Part shown: one piece after another, positions 1-9,769 of the stretch
How the letters are laid out: the number at the start of each line of letters is the position of its first letter
Numbering within the stretch: the stretch's first letter is position 1
Source: Chaetoceros tenuissimus
Taxonomy: Eukaryota > Bacillariophyta > Thalassiosirophyceae > Chaetocerotales > Chaetocerotaceae
Direction of reading: 5' to 3'
DNA: 64,000 bases
NCBI GenBank assembly: GCA_021927905.1
Contig: BLLK01000045.1
Span: 2,666,001-2,730,000, forward strand
Position numbers and translations under genes: made by a program
The notes under the pieces: generated by a model
Told to the model about the DNA's origin: nothing
The model's database searches: none
The model's input: the letters and a program-made list of their open reading frames with translations, nothing else

Positions 1-8
1 AGCATTGA

Positions 9-160
9 TGAGAAAATCCCACTGTTAGGTTGGTAGATTATGAGAACCCGAATTCTTCACCCGAATTCTGTTGGAGAATTCTTCTATGTTTTTGATCAGA
101 ACTTTACATATTTTACATAATATAATTCTTATTTTGATACGAAACAACTCTATCTTTTCA
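9..160 (+). repeat. 5' LTR of the copia element
   Basis: Short 152-bp LTR beginning TGAGAAAATCCC and ending CTATCTTTTCA. It matches 6516-6667 base for base on visual comparison. It contains an internal partial repeat, CCCGAATTCT, at about 48 and 61. Confidence 0.95.
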
Positions 161-516
161 GTTTATCAATACCCAATAGCTCTAACCAAGAAAGAAATTT
201 ATGTAAGTGAATATTTGTTTGACTAGTGACAGTTTGGTGTGATTATACCTCGCATGCTGCTTCGGCCTCTGCAATGAAGGTGCACAAACTGATGACATAT
301 AAAACGAGGTCCGAATATGAAACGGATAATGGAAAGTACTTGTGTTATACAACACAGTACACCTCGGCTCACGGATGGAAAGAACCTCTCTATTTAAACC
401 TTATGTTTATAGAGAGCCCAACCAATAGCTTAGAACTCAGTCTGATCAACTGGAGTTATGGTTGGGAGCTCAGCAGAAGCCTATGGAGCAAGTAACCGTG
501 TGAGCATTCCTATGGA

Positions 517-2235
517 ATGAAATCAAAATATTTTGCTAATAAAATTTTCCAAATTTACCAAATAAATAGAATGGACGATATTCCAACTTTCACTGCATTT
601 GTGCAAAATGTTCTAGGCGTAGCCGTTGTAAGAGCTCGCACTGAACTTGTTGCTTATATTCCAACATTTAGACGATTGATGACAATCTCAGAAGAAGACA
701 TTGATAGATTCATTTCACAAGTCCATTCTTCCAACTCTGGTCGCGCTGCTGCTCAGCGTATTGTCTATGGGCCTGCTTTGGCTGCGAATCTTAAGGCATT
801 ATCTTTCACTCTTAAAGATAGAGCAAACTGTAATGCTCTCTACGATGCTACAGGTCTTGCTGCCTTGGATCAAGCCCAGTTAGCTCTCATGCAGAATTAT
901 CGTGACCAAGCACTACAAGATAAAGATAATGATGATGCTGTAACTCTACCAGATATCGATGTGCCAAAGTTTACTACAGACAATTATGATGATTTTATGG
1001 CTAAATTCCTAACTGTCATCTCACGTACAAAAGGTGTATATGGCGTATCTATCGATTACATTATTCGTCAAGCTGATGGAAATTTCAATGACATTCATCC
1101 AACTCGAAAGTTGAAGATGAGAGCATGTTTGGCCAGAAGAGGTCCGAAATTCCAAGAAGACTCCAAGACTCTCTTTGGCTTGTACCTCCAGTACATTGGT
1201 ACAACAGGACATGGAGCAAATCTTGTGAAACAGTTTCAACCTCGTCATCAAGGCTTTAATTTGCACTTTGCTTTTGTTAATCACTTTGCAAATGCTACAC
1301 ACCTTCAAAACAAAGCAGCTCAAGCTGCAACAGACTTGACTAAACTGAATTACTCTGGAGATAAGATGCGCTTCAAAATGGAAGATTATTATAATCGTAT
1401 GACACAGTGTTTCAATGACTTAGCAAATGGTGGTGCCCAGTATGCTTTGAATGATCACCAGAAGATCCAGGCTTTCTGTCAGGGATTGAAGAATACCACT
1501 GCAATCAGATACCATGTGGATGCAAAGCAGGCATGGGATGCCATTCAAGGACCAAAAGATTTCGACACCTATTACAATTTGTTCTCGTCTAAACTTCAAC
1601 AATATCGTACTTTGGCGGGAGATGGATCACATACTGACAATAGACAAATTAATAATGTTGATACAGGAGGTAGAGGCAGAGGACGTGGTGGACGATTTGG
1701 AAGAGGAGGTGGCAGAGGTCGTGGTCGTGGCCGTGGTAGAGGTAGAGGCTCTTACCACAATAACAATCCTTACCACAATTCCTCAGGTCTTCCTAACTTT
1801 ACTGCAGAGGCTAGGAACTACCCTCAAGAGATGTTTTCCAAGATGTCCAAAATGCAGAAGGCTGCTGTACAACAAGCGAAAATCGATAATGGATGGAAAG
1901 ATGGCCGTACACCACCTGATGGCTTTACTGTAAATGGTGACGGTTATGCCATTCCTTCCCCGAGCATTGTTGCTGCGATTCAGTCTCAAATGAATATTAG
2001 ACAGTTCCAGCAGGTACAGACCCCTGGTGCTGGTACACCACTTCCACCACCACCACCGCCTCCGCCAGCTGCTCCTCCTATTCCTGGAACCATCACTACC
2101 AATAATGCAGGTCAAGCTTTTGGCTCGTCTGCATCAAGGGGAGGAAATGGTGATGCTTCTAGTATTATTTCTACTGTCAATGGTCGGGCATACAATGGAC
2201 ATGTGTATGATGCGAACGGTAATAGAATCTCCTGA
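517..2235 (+). CDS. Copia gag-like protein
   Basis: Open frame of 572 codons between the 5' LTR and pol. The second in-frame ATG at 571 (MDDIPTFTAF) is the more natural start because the first 18 residues look non-coding in style. The body resembles a copia gag/UBN2-type capsid region: alpha-helical, with a tryptophan and leucine pattern around residues 330-370. It lacks a visible CCHC zinc knuckle. Instead it has an arginine-glycine-rich stretch (about residues 386-410), which could supply RNA binding, and a proline run near residue 510. It ends in a UGA directly followed by the pol ATG in the same frame, so a Gag-Pol fusion would need stop readthrough, and separate pol expression would need reinitiation. 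Confidence 0.85.
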   Translation: MKSKYFANKIFQIYQINRMDDIPTFTAFVQNVLGVAVVRARTELVAYIPTFRRLMTISEEDIDRFISQVHSSNSGRAAAQRIVYGPALAANLKALSFTLKDRANCNALYDATGLAALDQAQLALMQNYRDQALQDKDNDDAVTLPDIDVPKFTTDNYDDFMAKFLTVISRTKGVYGVSIDYIIRQADGNFNDIHPTRKLKMRACLARRGPKFQEDSKTLFGLYLQYIGTTGHGANLVKQFQPRHQGFNLHFAFVNHFANATHLQNKAAQAATDLTKLNYSGDKMRFKMEDYYNRMTQCFNDLANGGAQYALNDHQKIQAFCQGLKNTTAIRYHVDAKQAWDAIQGPKDFDTYYNLFSSKLQQYRTLAGDGSHTDNRQINNVDTGGRGRGRGGRFGRGGGRGRGRGRGRGRGSYHNNNPYHNSSGLPNFTAEARNYPQEMFSKMSKMQKAAVQQAKIDNGWKDGRTPPDGFTVNGDGYAIPSPSIVAAIQSQMNIRQFQQVQTPGAGTPLPPPPPPPPAAPPIPGTITTNNAGQAFGSSASRGGNGDASSIISTVNGRAYNGHVYDANGNRIS

Positions 2236-5200
2236 ATGATATGCCAGTTGTTACTGATGACTGGCCTATTTCTCTTGTTCCGTAGACTGTTTCGGGAACT
2301 ATTGCTTCGTTCCACTTGTACTCCAACTCATGCAATTAGAGCGTTCATTACAACTACCATCTCTGCAACTAGATCATCCTTTGATATTGAATCCTTTGTG
2401 CATCCTACTTTGACTGCAAATGAACATCAGCGTGGTACGAGACTTGGTATCGACTCATGGGCAGATACAAATTGTGCTGGAAAACATGCCTTTGTCGAAG
2501 AATTTGTTGTTGACAAGTTTGTTACTGCTGGTGGATTCAGCGCTTCACTTGGAACCATTCCAGATTTACCCATTGCAAATGTGCTCTACGCTTATGATAC
2601 TGATGATAGCAAGACATACATCATCGAATGCAATAACTCAATATACCTTGGTGATAGGATGGATGACTCTTTGATGAATCCGATACAGGCGGAAGAGTCT
2701 GATGTAAGGGTTGATACGAGACCTAAGCGATATTACTCTGATCCACATGCACAAACCATAAGTTTTCCCTGTGGTACCGTGATTCCTGTAGAATATGATG
2801 GGGCACTGCCGTTCATTCCTATTCGTCGTCCTACCGCTGATGAAATTCATATCTGTCCAAGACTTGTCATGTCAGCTAAGTTCCCTTGGGATCCTAGTAT
2901 TCCTGGTGGTAACTTCTCTCAGCCAAGATCTGTATTCTCTACTTCTTCAAGTATCCTTGATTCAGTGCAAGATGATCCAGTTGGATCTTCTCTCATGTCA
3001 CTGCATCTGCTATCTGCTGTGCAATCAACTTCTATACTCCATCCACATGAGGATACCTTTAAGTCATTACAAGCGATGAATTCGTATAAGAGCAAAGAAA
3101 GTATCAGTCCTGAGGAGTTGGCACGGTTGCTCAAGATCGGCTTGAAGACTGCCCAGAGAACTTTGCAGGCAACCACTTCGAAATTCATTAGAACTACTGG
3201 TGCTCTCTCTCGGCGTTTCAAGACTGACAAGGCTCAGCTCCGATATAAACAATTGTCTAGAATCTTCGGCAAGTTTTATTGTGACTATCTCAAGGTCAAT
3301 GCTACTTCGATTCGTGGATACAAAGGAGGAGTCATCTATACTAATGGACTTGGTTTCTATAAGTTTCTTCCATGTGAAAATGAGACTTCTGAAACTACTG
3401 GTAGGACTCTTAGGTACTTCCTGCACGTTGTAGGTCTGCCGTATAGTTTGCACTCTGATAACCATGGTAACTTCAAGGATGGACTCTTCAAGAGATTGAT
3501 GAGGAAATTTGGAGTTTACCAGACCTTCACTGAGCCACACTCGCCATGGCAGAATAGGGCTGAGCCAGCCATTGGTGAGGTCAAGAAATACGCTAGAAAG
3601 ATTATGATGAGTACTGATACACCTATTCGCCTTTGGTGCTTTTGTTATGAGTATACTGCTGACCTCTTATCACTTCTGGCAACCGCACGGTTCGATCTCC
3701 AGGGGAGAACGCCGTACGAAATGATTATGCACTACACTCCGGATATCTCAGAATATGTATCATTTGGTTGGTTTCAGTGGTGTTACTACTTTGATGAGGA
3801 CTCCAAAAGTAAGAAGATCTGCCGTTGGTTGGGTCCTGCTCATGAGGTAGGACAGTCTTTCTGTCACTGGATACTCCTAAGCAACGGAAATTTTATAGCT
3901 CGATCATCTGTCATTCCTATACCGGATCATGAGCTAGAGTCCGATGAATTAAAGCGCCGTACCAAGATCTTCATGGACTGTATACATGAGAAAATTGGAA
4001 ATACAAAGGTACCAATCTATAACAATATCTACCCTCAGCGTGTTTACTATGATGCTTTTGACGACCCTGTCGAGGATGATGAGAGTCAATTACCATATGG
4101 CGAAGAACTGCATGAAGCTAAGCTTGAAGATGTCAATGATAGATATCTCGAGGCACTTGACAATTACATTAATTCTGAGGTCATCATGCCTGACAAGGAT
4201 GGTACTGCTGTACTTACCAAAGTGAAAGGTCGTAAGCGTGATGCTGCAGGTAACCCTGTAGGAGAGGCAAATGAAAATCCTATTCTTGATACCAGAGTCT
4301 ATGAACTAGAATTTCCAGATGGCAGGATTGAGGAATATGCAGTCAATATGATTGCAGAGAACCTATTTGAGCAAGCTGACGAGGACGGCTGGGACAGTGG
4401 TATCATTGAGGAATTTCTAGACATTCGCAAGGACGATTCTGTAGCTGTACCCAAAGAACAAGGCACGTACTTTAACAGTGCTGGAGTTGAGAGGAACGTT
4501 GTAACAACCAAAGGATGGGAAGTCCAAGTCAAATGGAGAGACAAGTCTACGAGCTGGATTTCACTTAAAGACGCAAAGGAAGGTGATCCACTAGGTCTAG
4601 CTGAATTGGCTGTAGCATTGAAAGTACAAGATGAGCCTGCCTTTAAGTGGTGGACCAATCATGCCTTGAGACAACGAGCCCGACTGATCTCAAGATTGAA
4701 ATCAAATGTTATTAGAAAAGGCAAGACTAAGTTTGGGATACAGGTTCCTGGCACATGGAAGGAAGCTGTCAAGATTGATGAAGCAAATAATAATACGCTT
4801 TGGCAGGACGCCATCAATAAAGAAATGGTCAATGCTAAATGTGCTTTCAAGTTATTGGCTCGAGGAGATAGACCGCCGCCTGGGTACAATGAGATACTGT
4901 GCCACTTGGTATTCGATGTCAAGCTGGATATGACTCGAAAAGCAAGATATGTTGCTGGAGGACACTTAACTAACGTTCCCGCAAATATGACCTATTCTAG
5001 TGTTGTCTCAAGAGATACAGTCCGAATCGGATTCCTTGTGGCTGCTCTTAATGACCTTGATATATTAGCTGGTGACATCCAGAATGCTTTTCTTTCTGCT
5101 CCTACTGAAGAGAAAATATTCTTCTATGCAGGAGATGAATGGGGTGCTGATAAGGACCGTGTAGTCGTTGTAGTCCGTGCTCTATATGGTCTCAAATCTA

Positions 5201-6402
5201 GTGCTTTACAATTTCGTAATCATCTTGCTGCAACACTTGGTAACAAGCTTGGTTTCAAGTCCTGTCTCGCTGATCCTGATCTATGGTACAAAGCATGCAT
5301 CGATTCCGATGGAAATGAGTATTACTCATACATTCTCGTATATGTTGATGACCTGTTGATTATTGATAAGAATCCGAAGCAATTTATGGAACAGATCCAA
5401 GGTGACTTCACTGTCAAGAAGGAGAGCATCGGTCCTCCTGACAGATACCTAGGAGCTGACATCAGAAAAGTTGAGGATGATGGTGCCAAGCCATTTTGGA
5501 CTATGAGTTCTAATTCCTATCTTGACAAGGCCATTAAGAACCTTAAGGCTAAGCTCAAGGAGAGCGGTTTGGAATACAACAAGAAACTTTCTGATCCGAA
5601 TTACAGTCCAAAGCAAGCATTTACTACTGCATCTTATCGACCTGAACTTGATACTTCTGAAGAATGTACTGATGACCAAGTTACTCTATTTCAGAACCTA
5701 ATTGGGATATTGCGATGGGCAGTAGAACTTGGTAGGATCGATATTGGATATGAGGTATCAGTTTTGTCTAGATATTTAGTTTCACCAAGGACTGGACATC
5801 TCTTACAAGCCATTCATGTATTCAAGTTTCTTGACATTCATAAGGACAACGAGTTAGCCTTTAGACCGAATTTGCCAAATCTAAGTCTCAATTACGAGGA
5901 GATCAATGAACAGACAACGTATATGAAGAAGGCATATCCTGACGCTGTTGAAGATTTACCTCCTAACGCACCTGTCCCAAGAGGGAAACCATTGTCCATG
6001 TATGTGTTCGTGGATAGTGATCATGCTGGTGATAAGGTAACTAGGAGATCCCAGACTGGTATTCTATTATATCTGAATTCTGCTCCAATTATTTGGTATT
6101 CTAAGAGGCAAGCGACTGTTGAATCATCTACCTTTGGATCCGAATTTGTCGCACTCCGCGTTGCATCTGAATTGATTATTTCTATGAGATATAAGCTTCG
6201 TATGATGGGAGTTCCAATTGAGGGTCCGACTCATGTCTTTTGTGATAATGAGGCGGTTTACAAGAATTCTTCAATTGCTCATTCAACTTTGAAGAAGAAA
6301 CATAATTCTATTTGTTTTCATCGAGTACGAGAATGTGTTGCTGCTGGTATCCAAGTTGTACACAAGGTTAGGGTTAGGCTGACAATTTATCTGACATTCT
6401 AA
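2236..6402 (+). CDS. Copia pol polyprotein (PR-IN-RT-RNase H), 3' end frameshifted
   Basis: 1388 codons. Protease motif DSWADT is near residue 73. The integrase DDE core shows FYCDYL, HSDNHGNF and WQNRAEPAIGE (about residues 350-455). Copia-type RT (RVT_2) has the catalytic YVDD near residue 1037. RNase H shows VDSDHAG, GSEF and FCDNEA (about residues 1258-1340). An HTH-like segment (ARLLKIGLKTAQRTL) lies where the HHCC finger is usually found. A chromo-like stretch (W-x-V-x-V-K-W then S-W-x-S-L-K) lies at about residues 760-793, between IN and RT. The last residues are abnormal: after 6366 the frame runs through GTTAGGGTTAGG into a stop at 6400-6402, while the usual copia C-terminus (S-D-I-L-T-K-S-L-P) is readable in another frame at 6384-6467. 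The element is thus nearly intact but its extreme C-terminus is shifted. Confidence 0.93.
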   Translation: MICQLLLMTGLFLLFRRLFRELLLRSTCTPTHAIRAFITTTISATRSSFDIESFVHPTLTANEHQRGTRLGIDSWADTNCAGKHAFVEEFVVDKFVTAGGFSASLGTIPDLPIANVLYAYDTDDSKTYIIECNNSIYLGDRMDDSLMNPIQAEESDVRVDTRPKRYYSDPHAQTISFPCGTVIPVEYDGALPFIPIRRPTADEIHICPRLVMSAKFPWDPSIPGGNFSQPRSVFSTSSSILDSVQDDPVGSSLMSLHLLSAVQSTSILHPHEDTFKSLQAMNSYKSKESISPEELARLLKIGLKTAQRTLQATTSKFIRTTGALSRRFKTDKAQLRYKQLSRIFGKFYCDYLKVNATSIRGYKGGVIYTNGLGFYKFLPCENETSETTGRTLRYFLHVVGLPYSLHSDNHGNFKDGLFKRLMRKFGVYQTFTEPHSPWQNRAEPAIGEVKKYARKIMMSTDTPIRLWCFCYEYTADLLSLLATARFDLQGRTPYEMIMHYTPDISEYVSFGWFQWCYYFDEDSKSKKICRWLGPAHEVGQSFCHWILLSNGNFIARSSVIPIPDHELESDELKRRTKIFMDCIHEKIGNTKVPIYNNIYPQRVYYDAFDDPVEDDESQLPYGEELHEAKLEDVNDRYLEALDNYINSEVIMPDKDGTAVLTKVKGRKRDAAGNPVGEANENPILDTRVYELEFPDGRIEEYAVNMIAENLFEQADEDGWDSGIIEEFLDIRKDDSVAVPKEQGTYFNSAGVERNVVTTKGWEVQVKWRDKSTSWISLKDAKEGDPLGLAELAVALKVQDEPAFKWWTNHALRQRARLISRLKSNVIRKGKTKFGIQVPGTWKEAVKIDEANNNTLWQDAINKEMVNAKCAFKLLARGDRPPPGYNEILCHLVFDVKLDMTRKARYVAGGHLTNVPANMTYSSVVSRDTVRIGFLVAALNDLDILAGDIQNAFLSAPTEEKIFFYAGDEWGADKDRVVVVVRALYGLKSSALQFRNHLAATLGNKLGFKSCLADPDLWYKACIDSDGNEYYSYILVYVDDLLIIDKNPKQFMEQIQGDFTVKKESIGPPDRYLGADIRKVEDDGAKPFWTMSSNSYLDKAIKNLKAKLKESGLEYNKKLSDPNYSPKQAFTTASYRPELDTSEECTDDQVTLFQNLIGILRWAVELGRIDIGYEVSVLSRYLVSPRTGHLLQAIHVFKFLDIHKDNELAFRPNLPNLSLNYEEINEQTTYMKKAYPDAVEDLPPNAPVPRGKPLSMYVFVDSDHAGDKVTRRSQTGILLYLNSAPIIWYSKRQATVESSTFGSEFVALRVASELIISMRYKLRMMGVPIEGPTHVFCDNEAVYKNSSIAHSTLKKKHNSICFHRVRECVAAGIQVVHKVRVRLTIYLTF

Positions 6403-6515
6403 CGAAATCATTGCCTGCTCATATTAGGAAGAATCTACGATCCTTAATCATGTATATCAGGAACTAACATTGTGATGCGAATTATTGAAATTGAAATTTA
6501 AACATTCGAGGAGAG

Positions 6516-6667
6516 TGAGAAAATCCCACTGTTAGGTTGGTAGATTATGAGAACCCGAATTCTTCACCCGAATTCTGTTGGAGAATTCTTCTATGTTTTT
6601 GATCAGAACTTTACATATTTTACATAATATAATTCTTATTTTGATACGAAACAACTCTATCTTTTCA
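6516..6667 (+). repeat. 3' LTR of the copia element
   Basis: Copy of 9-160, preceded directly by the purine tract GAGGAGAG. The next bases (6668-6671, TTGA) repeat the bases just upstream of the 5' LTR (5-8). Confidence 0.95.
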
Positions 6668-6671
6668 TTGA

Positions 6672-7148
6672 CGCCCCTCTCTTCCTTCGTTCCTCTTGTG
6701 TTTGCGTGTTTATCATCCTTTCCTATTTAGGTAAAAACACTCGAGGGAGCCTAAAAGGGGAGGGGAAGCCATTGTGACATTAGACATTAGAAGCAGCATC
6801 TGCTCGATGAAGTTGATGTTGATGAACCTTCTACCCTTCTCGTTTATGCCAAGCAGCTGGCACTTCTCTTTTGCATTAAAAGGTATCAGCCAAAGACGAC
6901 AAACTGAAGGAGGACAAAAAGGGCCGTAGAAGAAATTATATATAGGCAAAAAGACACTATTCCCGTTCTCTTTCTGTAGTGAAACTGCACTGACACACGA
7001 GTTTGCTTTTTAAAATACATGTAGAAAATATAACTAATTATTATATTTCAAAATATTATATATACTTCTTATTCTATACAAATTAATATTCACATGTATC
7101 AACAGCGCTTAACAGATATTCCCAAGATTCTTCTTCATCAAAGAATAT
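6672..7148. other. Intergenic, no gene seen
   Basis: AT-rich sequence between the copia element and the 3' end of the HSF gene. Only short unconvincing ORFs occur. It presumably contains the 3' UTR of the minus-strand HSF gene. Confidence 0.5.
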
Positions 7149-8111
7149 TCATCTTCTGCTGTTCTTTTGTTTCAAACGCATAAGTTCCATAGAGAGAAGG
7201 GCATTCTTTCTTCTCTGTCTCACAAGCTCTTGTCTTGCACGTTGCATCGCCAAGTTATTGAACGCAGCAGACATGATTTCCTCATGTCGTCTTCTACTCT
7301 TCTGGAAAGCTAGAGAGAGGGCAGGATTCGTTGCACTTACACGATTTGGAACTGGAGCAGCCGTTGGGAAAGATTTAAACTTTTGTTGCATTCTGTTCAA
7401 TGCAAGTGGAGCTTGAGGAGCAACACCGCGGTTCCGTTGAAGTTTGAAAAGAATTTCATGCTTGCGTTGTTGTGGCAACTGAAGCATGTACGACTTTTGG
7501 AGACTTGGCTCAAAATTAATACGTTCTTCTTTCTGAGAAGCTGCCAAGATGCGAAAGTGTTCCTCTTTCGCAGCAGCAGTCCCAGAAGTGTAAGTGCAAG
7601 TAGTGATATCCATGCAGCTCTTTGGATCACCTCTGGTGAAGGAGGTGTTGGAGTAAGCCCTGTTATCGCGGGTAGCATGAGCCTTGCTCTTGCTGAAACC
7701 CCAGCGATACAACTTTCGAAGAAAACTAGAGAACTTGAGAAGATTGAAGCACTTTGGTAGAATGATCGATTCAAATTCTTCTTGCTTGTTGATGGTGAAT
7801 GCCTTTCCATCTGCTGACCAGCAGAGAATATCATCAAAGTTATGGGAGTCTAAAACACTCATCAACTATCATTTGGCAAAGAGAAGCGTGAGTAAAACCG
7901 AGATTGACAATGGAGAACCCTTATTTTGATCTTAGTTCAGAACACTTACTCTCATAGGAAACGAAACTTCATTTTGTCCAAACATCTCCTTCTCCAGCTG
8001 TAGAAATCCCTTCATAGACTCTGTAGAAGGTGTAGGGCTTCCAGCAAGTCCAGCCAAAGCTGCTGCTGCATTCATCTCGAGTTGGGTCTTAGGTGCACAG
8101 TGTACGTTCAT
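7149..8111 (-). CDS. HSF-type DNA-binding domain transcription factor
   Basis: Two exons: 8111-7950 and 7865-7149, with a GTAAGT...AG intron that splits the HSF domain after FPMR. The joined protein has about 292 residues. The HSF-type winged-helix domain covers about residues 48-130: FPMR-LMSVLD, DILCWSADGKAF, LPKCFNLLKFSSFLRKLYRWGF, then the AYSNTSFTRGDP segment that follows the helix-turn-helix in many stramenopile HSFs. The basic C-terminus (QRARQELVRQRRKNALLSMELMRLKQ) could be a short coiled coil or nuclear signal. HSF-like proteins are a greatly expanded regulator family in diatoms; the target genes cannot be told from sequence. It is nuclear by inference. Confidence 0.88.
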
Positions 8112-9769
8112 TATAAAAATTTATGAGAGTTCTCTGGATTGCAGGCATTTTGCCGATGAGGTTGCTAGCAGCTACATCTTGCTCCAGAGGGAATATTGCT
8201 GGCCTTCCCCGAAATACTTAACGCCCCTCCGGAATGTAGTTACACTAAATTAGCTCAGTATGAAAAGTTCTCTTGTTTGTTCGAGACTTTTTGAACTGGG
8301 AAACCCAAACTTTTTCCCTGGAATGAGATTAACGGGTCATTCTTAAGTCATTGCCGGACAAAGACGATTGAACAGAGTATTCTACCCTTCTCGCCTGCAA
8401 TTTCACTTGACTTCCCACATTTGCCTTCTCATGCAGATTCTGAAGAGATTCGTACTCCTTCCACATGATGTAGTTCTCCAAGGTACAATTGACAGTATAT
8501 TGACAATGTATTTATAAAACGAATTAAAGTCAAATTTATTGCTCGACTGGGCGTGAGTGTCGAACAAATGAAGAGAGAATGATTTTATAATACAATGAGA
8601 ATTTACTACAAAGATCATATGGTCTCTTTAATCCCACCAACTTCTCTAAACAAGAGAAGCAAGGGTACTCGTAAAGTTAAACCGAACTAATACATTTTCA
8701 TGTTAATCGATTACTGTATGAAGGGCCGCATAATAGTACGTTCTAGTAGCGTACGAGGCCGAGGCCGAGGCCTTCGCTTCTTTCTCTTCTTCCAAAAATG
8801 CTTGAATGTACTGCTTGTACGAACATATACTCTATCTTCTTCTACGAAGGCAGTACTAGTACTAGTTCTAGATTCTTAACTAGCAAATAGTGGGTAACAA
8901 AGAAACCGAGGCCTTCGCTTCTTTCTCTTCTTGTTCATTTTTTAGTAATTATGGTCAATAATGATAATACAAATGCATTGATCGAATAACCAAAAAGCAA
9001 GAAGCACAAAATCCATAGACTCAATTTTTCACGATGAGCTACCATGTTTCTACTGTAACTAGCAAAAAATGCTCAAATTTCATCAATGCATATACCGGAC
9101 CACATACATTTCACAACTTGCTCTAAGTATCAGTACTGCACACAGTAACCATTCTTAGCTCCTTTTTGTCCAAACAATAAACGCAATTCGGTTCATTGTT
9201 CGTCGTCCACTTTTAAAGAAAGTTTCATATTCATCTCTTGTGATTTTGGATATGAGATTGAAAGAAGTGATCCATGTATATTTTCGATTTATTAATAAGT
9301 TGAAACTTTATATCAATGTATGTACACTCATAAATTGTACTATGTAATATTTCTCAAGTTGTATGGTCATCTCTTCTTCACATGAACTGGTCTGAACTCT
9401 AACATTTCTTGGAATGGAATTAAAATCTGATGAATTGGATTAATATTCTCGTTCATTTTGAATTTATAATCTCAATCAATAGTCTTTGCCATCAATAAGA
9501 AATGCTTTTAGATATTTTTCCAAAAACTATTACTTACACAATGACAGGCACGATGGCACGACAGACGTCGGGTCAAAGTAGGATACTCTCTCAAGATCTG
9601 GCATCTAGCTTCTCCAAAACGCCAACCAGATACGTACATAATCAGTAAATAGTAGATACATTCTCGGTACATGTTCATACACCAGAAGTAGGTACCAATT
9701 CTACTGTTTCCAGCAAAACCTTTGGTAAACATTGCATTTAGATTAGGTGCTTTTGTTTCTTATGCAAGT
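8112..9769. other. 1.66-kb intergenic region, no gene seen
   Basis: Divergent promoter space between the HSF gene (-) and the FHA gene (+). Reading frames are short and show no recognisable protein. It contains a 27-bp exact direct repeat (8765-8791 and 8906-8932), reported separately. Confidence 0.5.
8765..8932. repeat. 27-bp direct repeat pair
   Basis: The 27 bases at 8765-8791 recur exactly at 8906-8932. Both begin CCGAGGCCTTCGC and run into a pyrimidine tract (TTCTTTCTCTTCTT). The first copy is preceded by two further GAGGCC units. The function is unknown. Confidence 0.8.

Larger units (their letters stand above)
9..6667 (+). mobile_element. Complete Ty1/copia-type LTR retrotransposon
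   Basis: Two 152-bp direct repeats (9-160 and 6516-6667), identical by eye, flank a gag ORF and a pol ORF. Domain order in pol is protease, integrase, reverse transcriptase, RNase H, which is the copia order. The repeats start TG and end CA. Flanking bases ATTGA (4-8) and ATTGA (6667-6671, overlapping the last A of the LTR) suggest a 4-5 bp target duplication. A purine tract GAGGAGAG (6508-6515) abuts the 3' LTR and serves as polypurine tract; no primer-binding site was identified after 160. Identical LTRs imply a recent insertion. The pol style (DSxADT protease, HTH-like segment before the integrase core) resembles elements I know from diatoms and other stramenopiles. Confidence 0.95.

Noticed and set aside
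226-495. 89-codon frame after the 5' LTR
   Set aside because: No ATG start, no protein-like features, and it sits in the retrotransposon leader.
9508-9732. 74-codon minus-strand ORF upstream of the FHA gene
   Set aside because: No recognisable features and it lies in the probable promoter; treated as chance.
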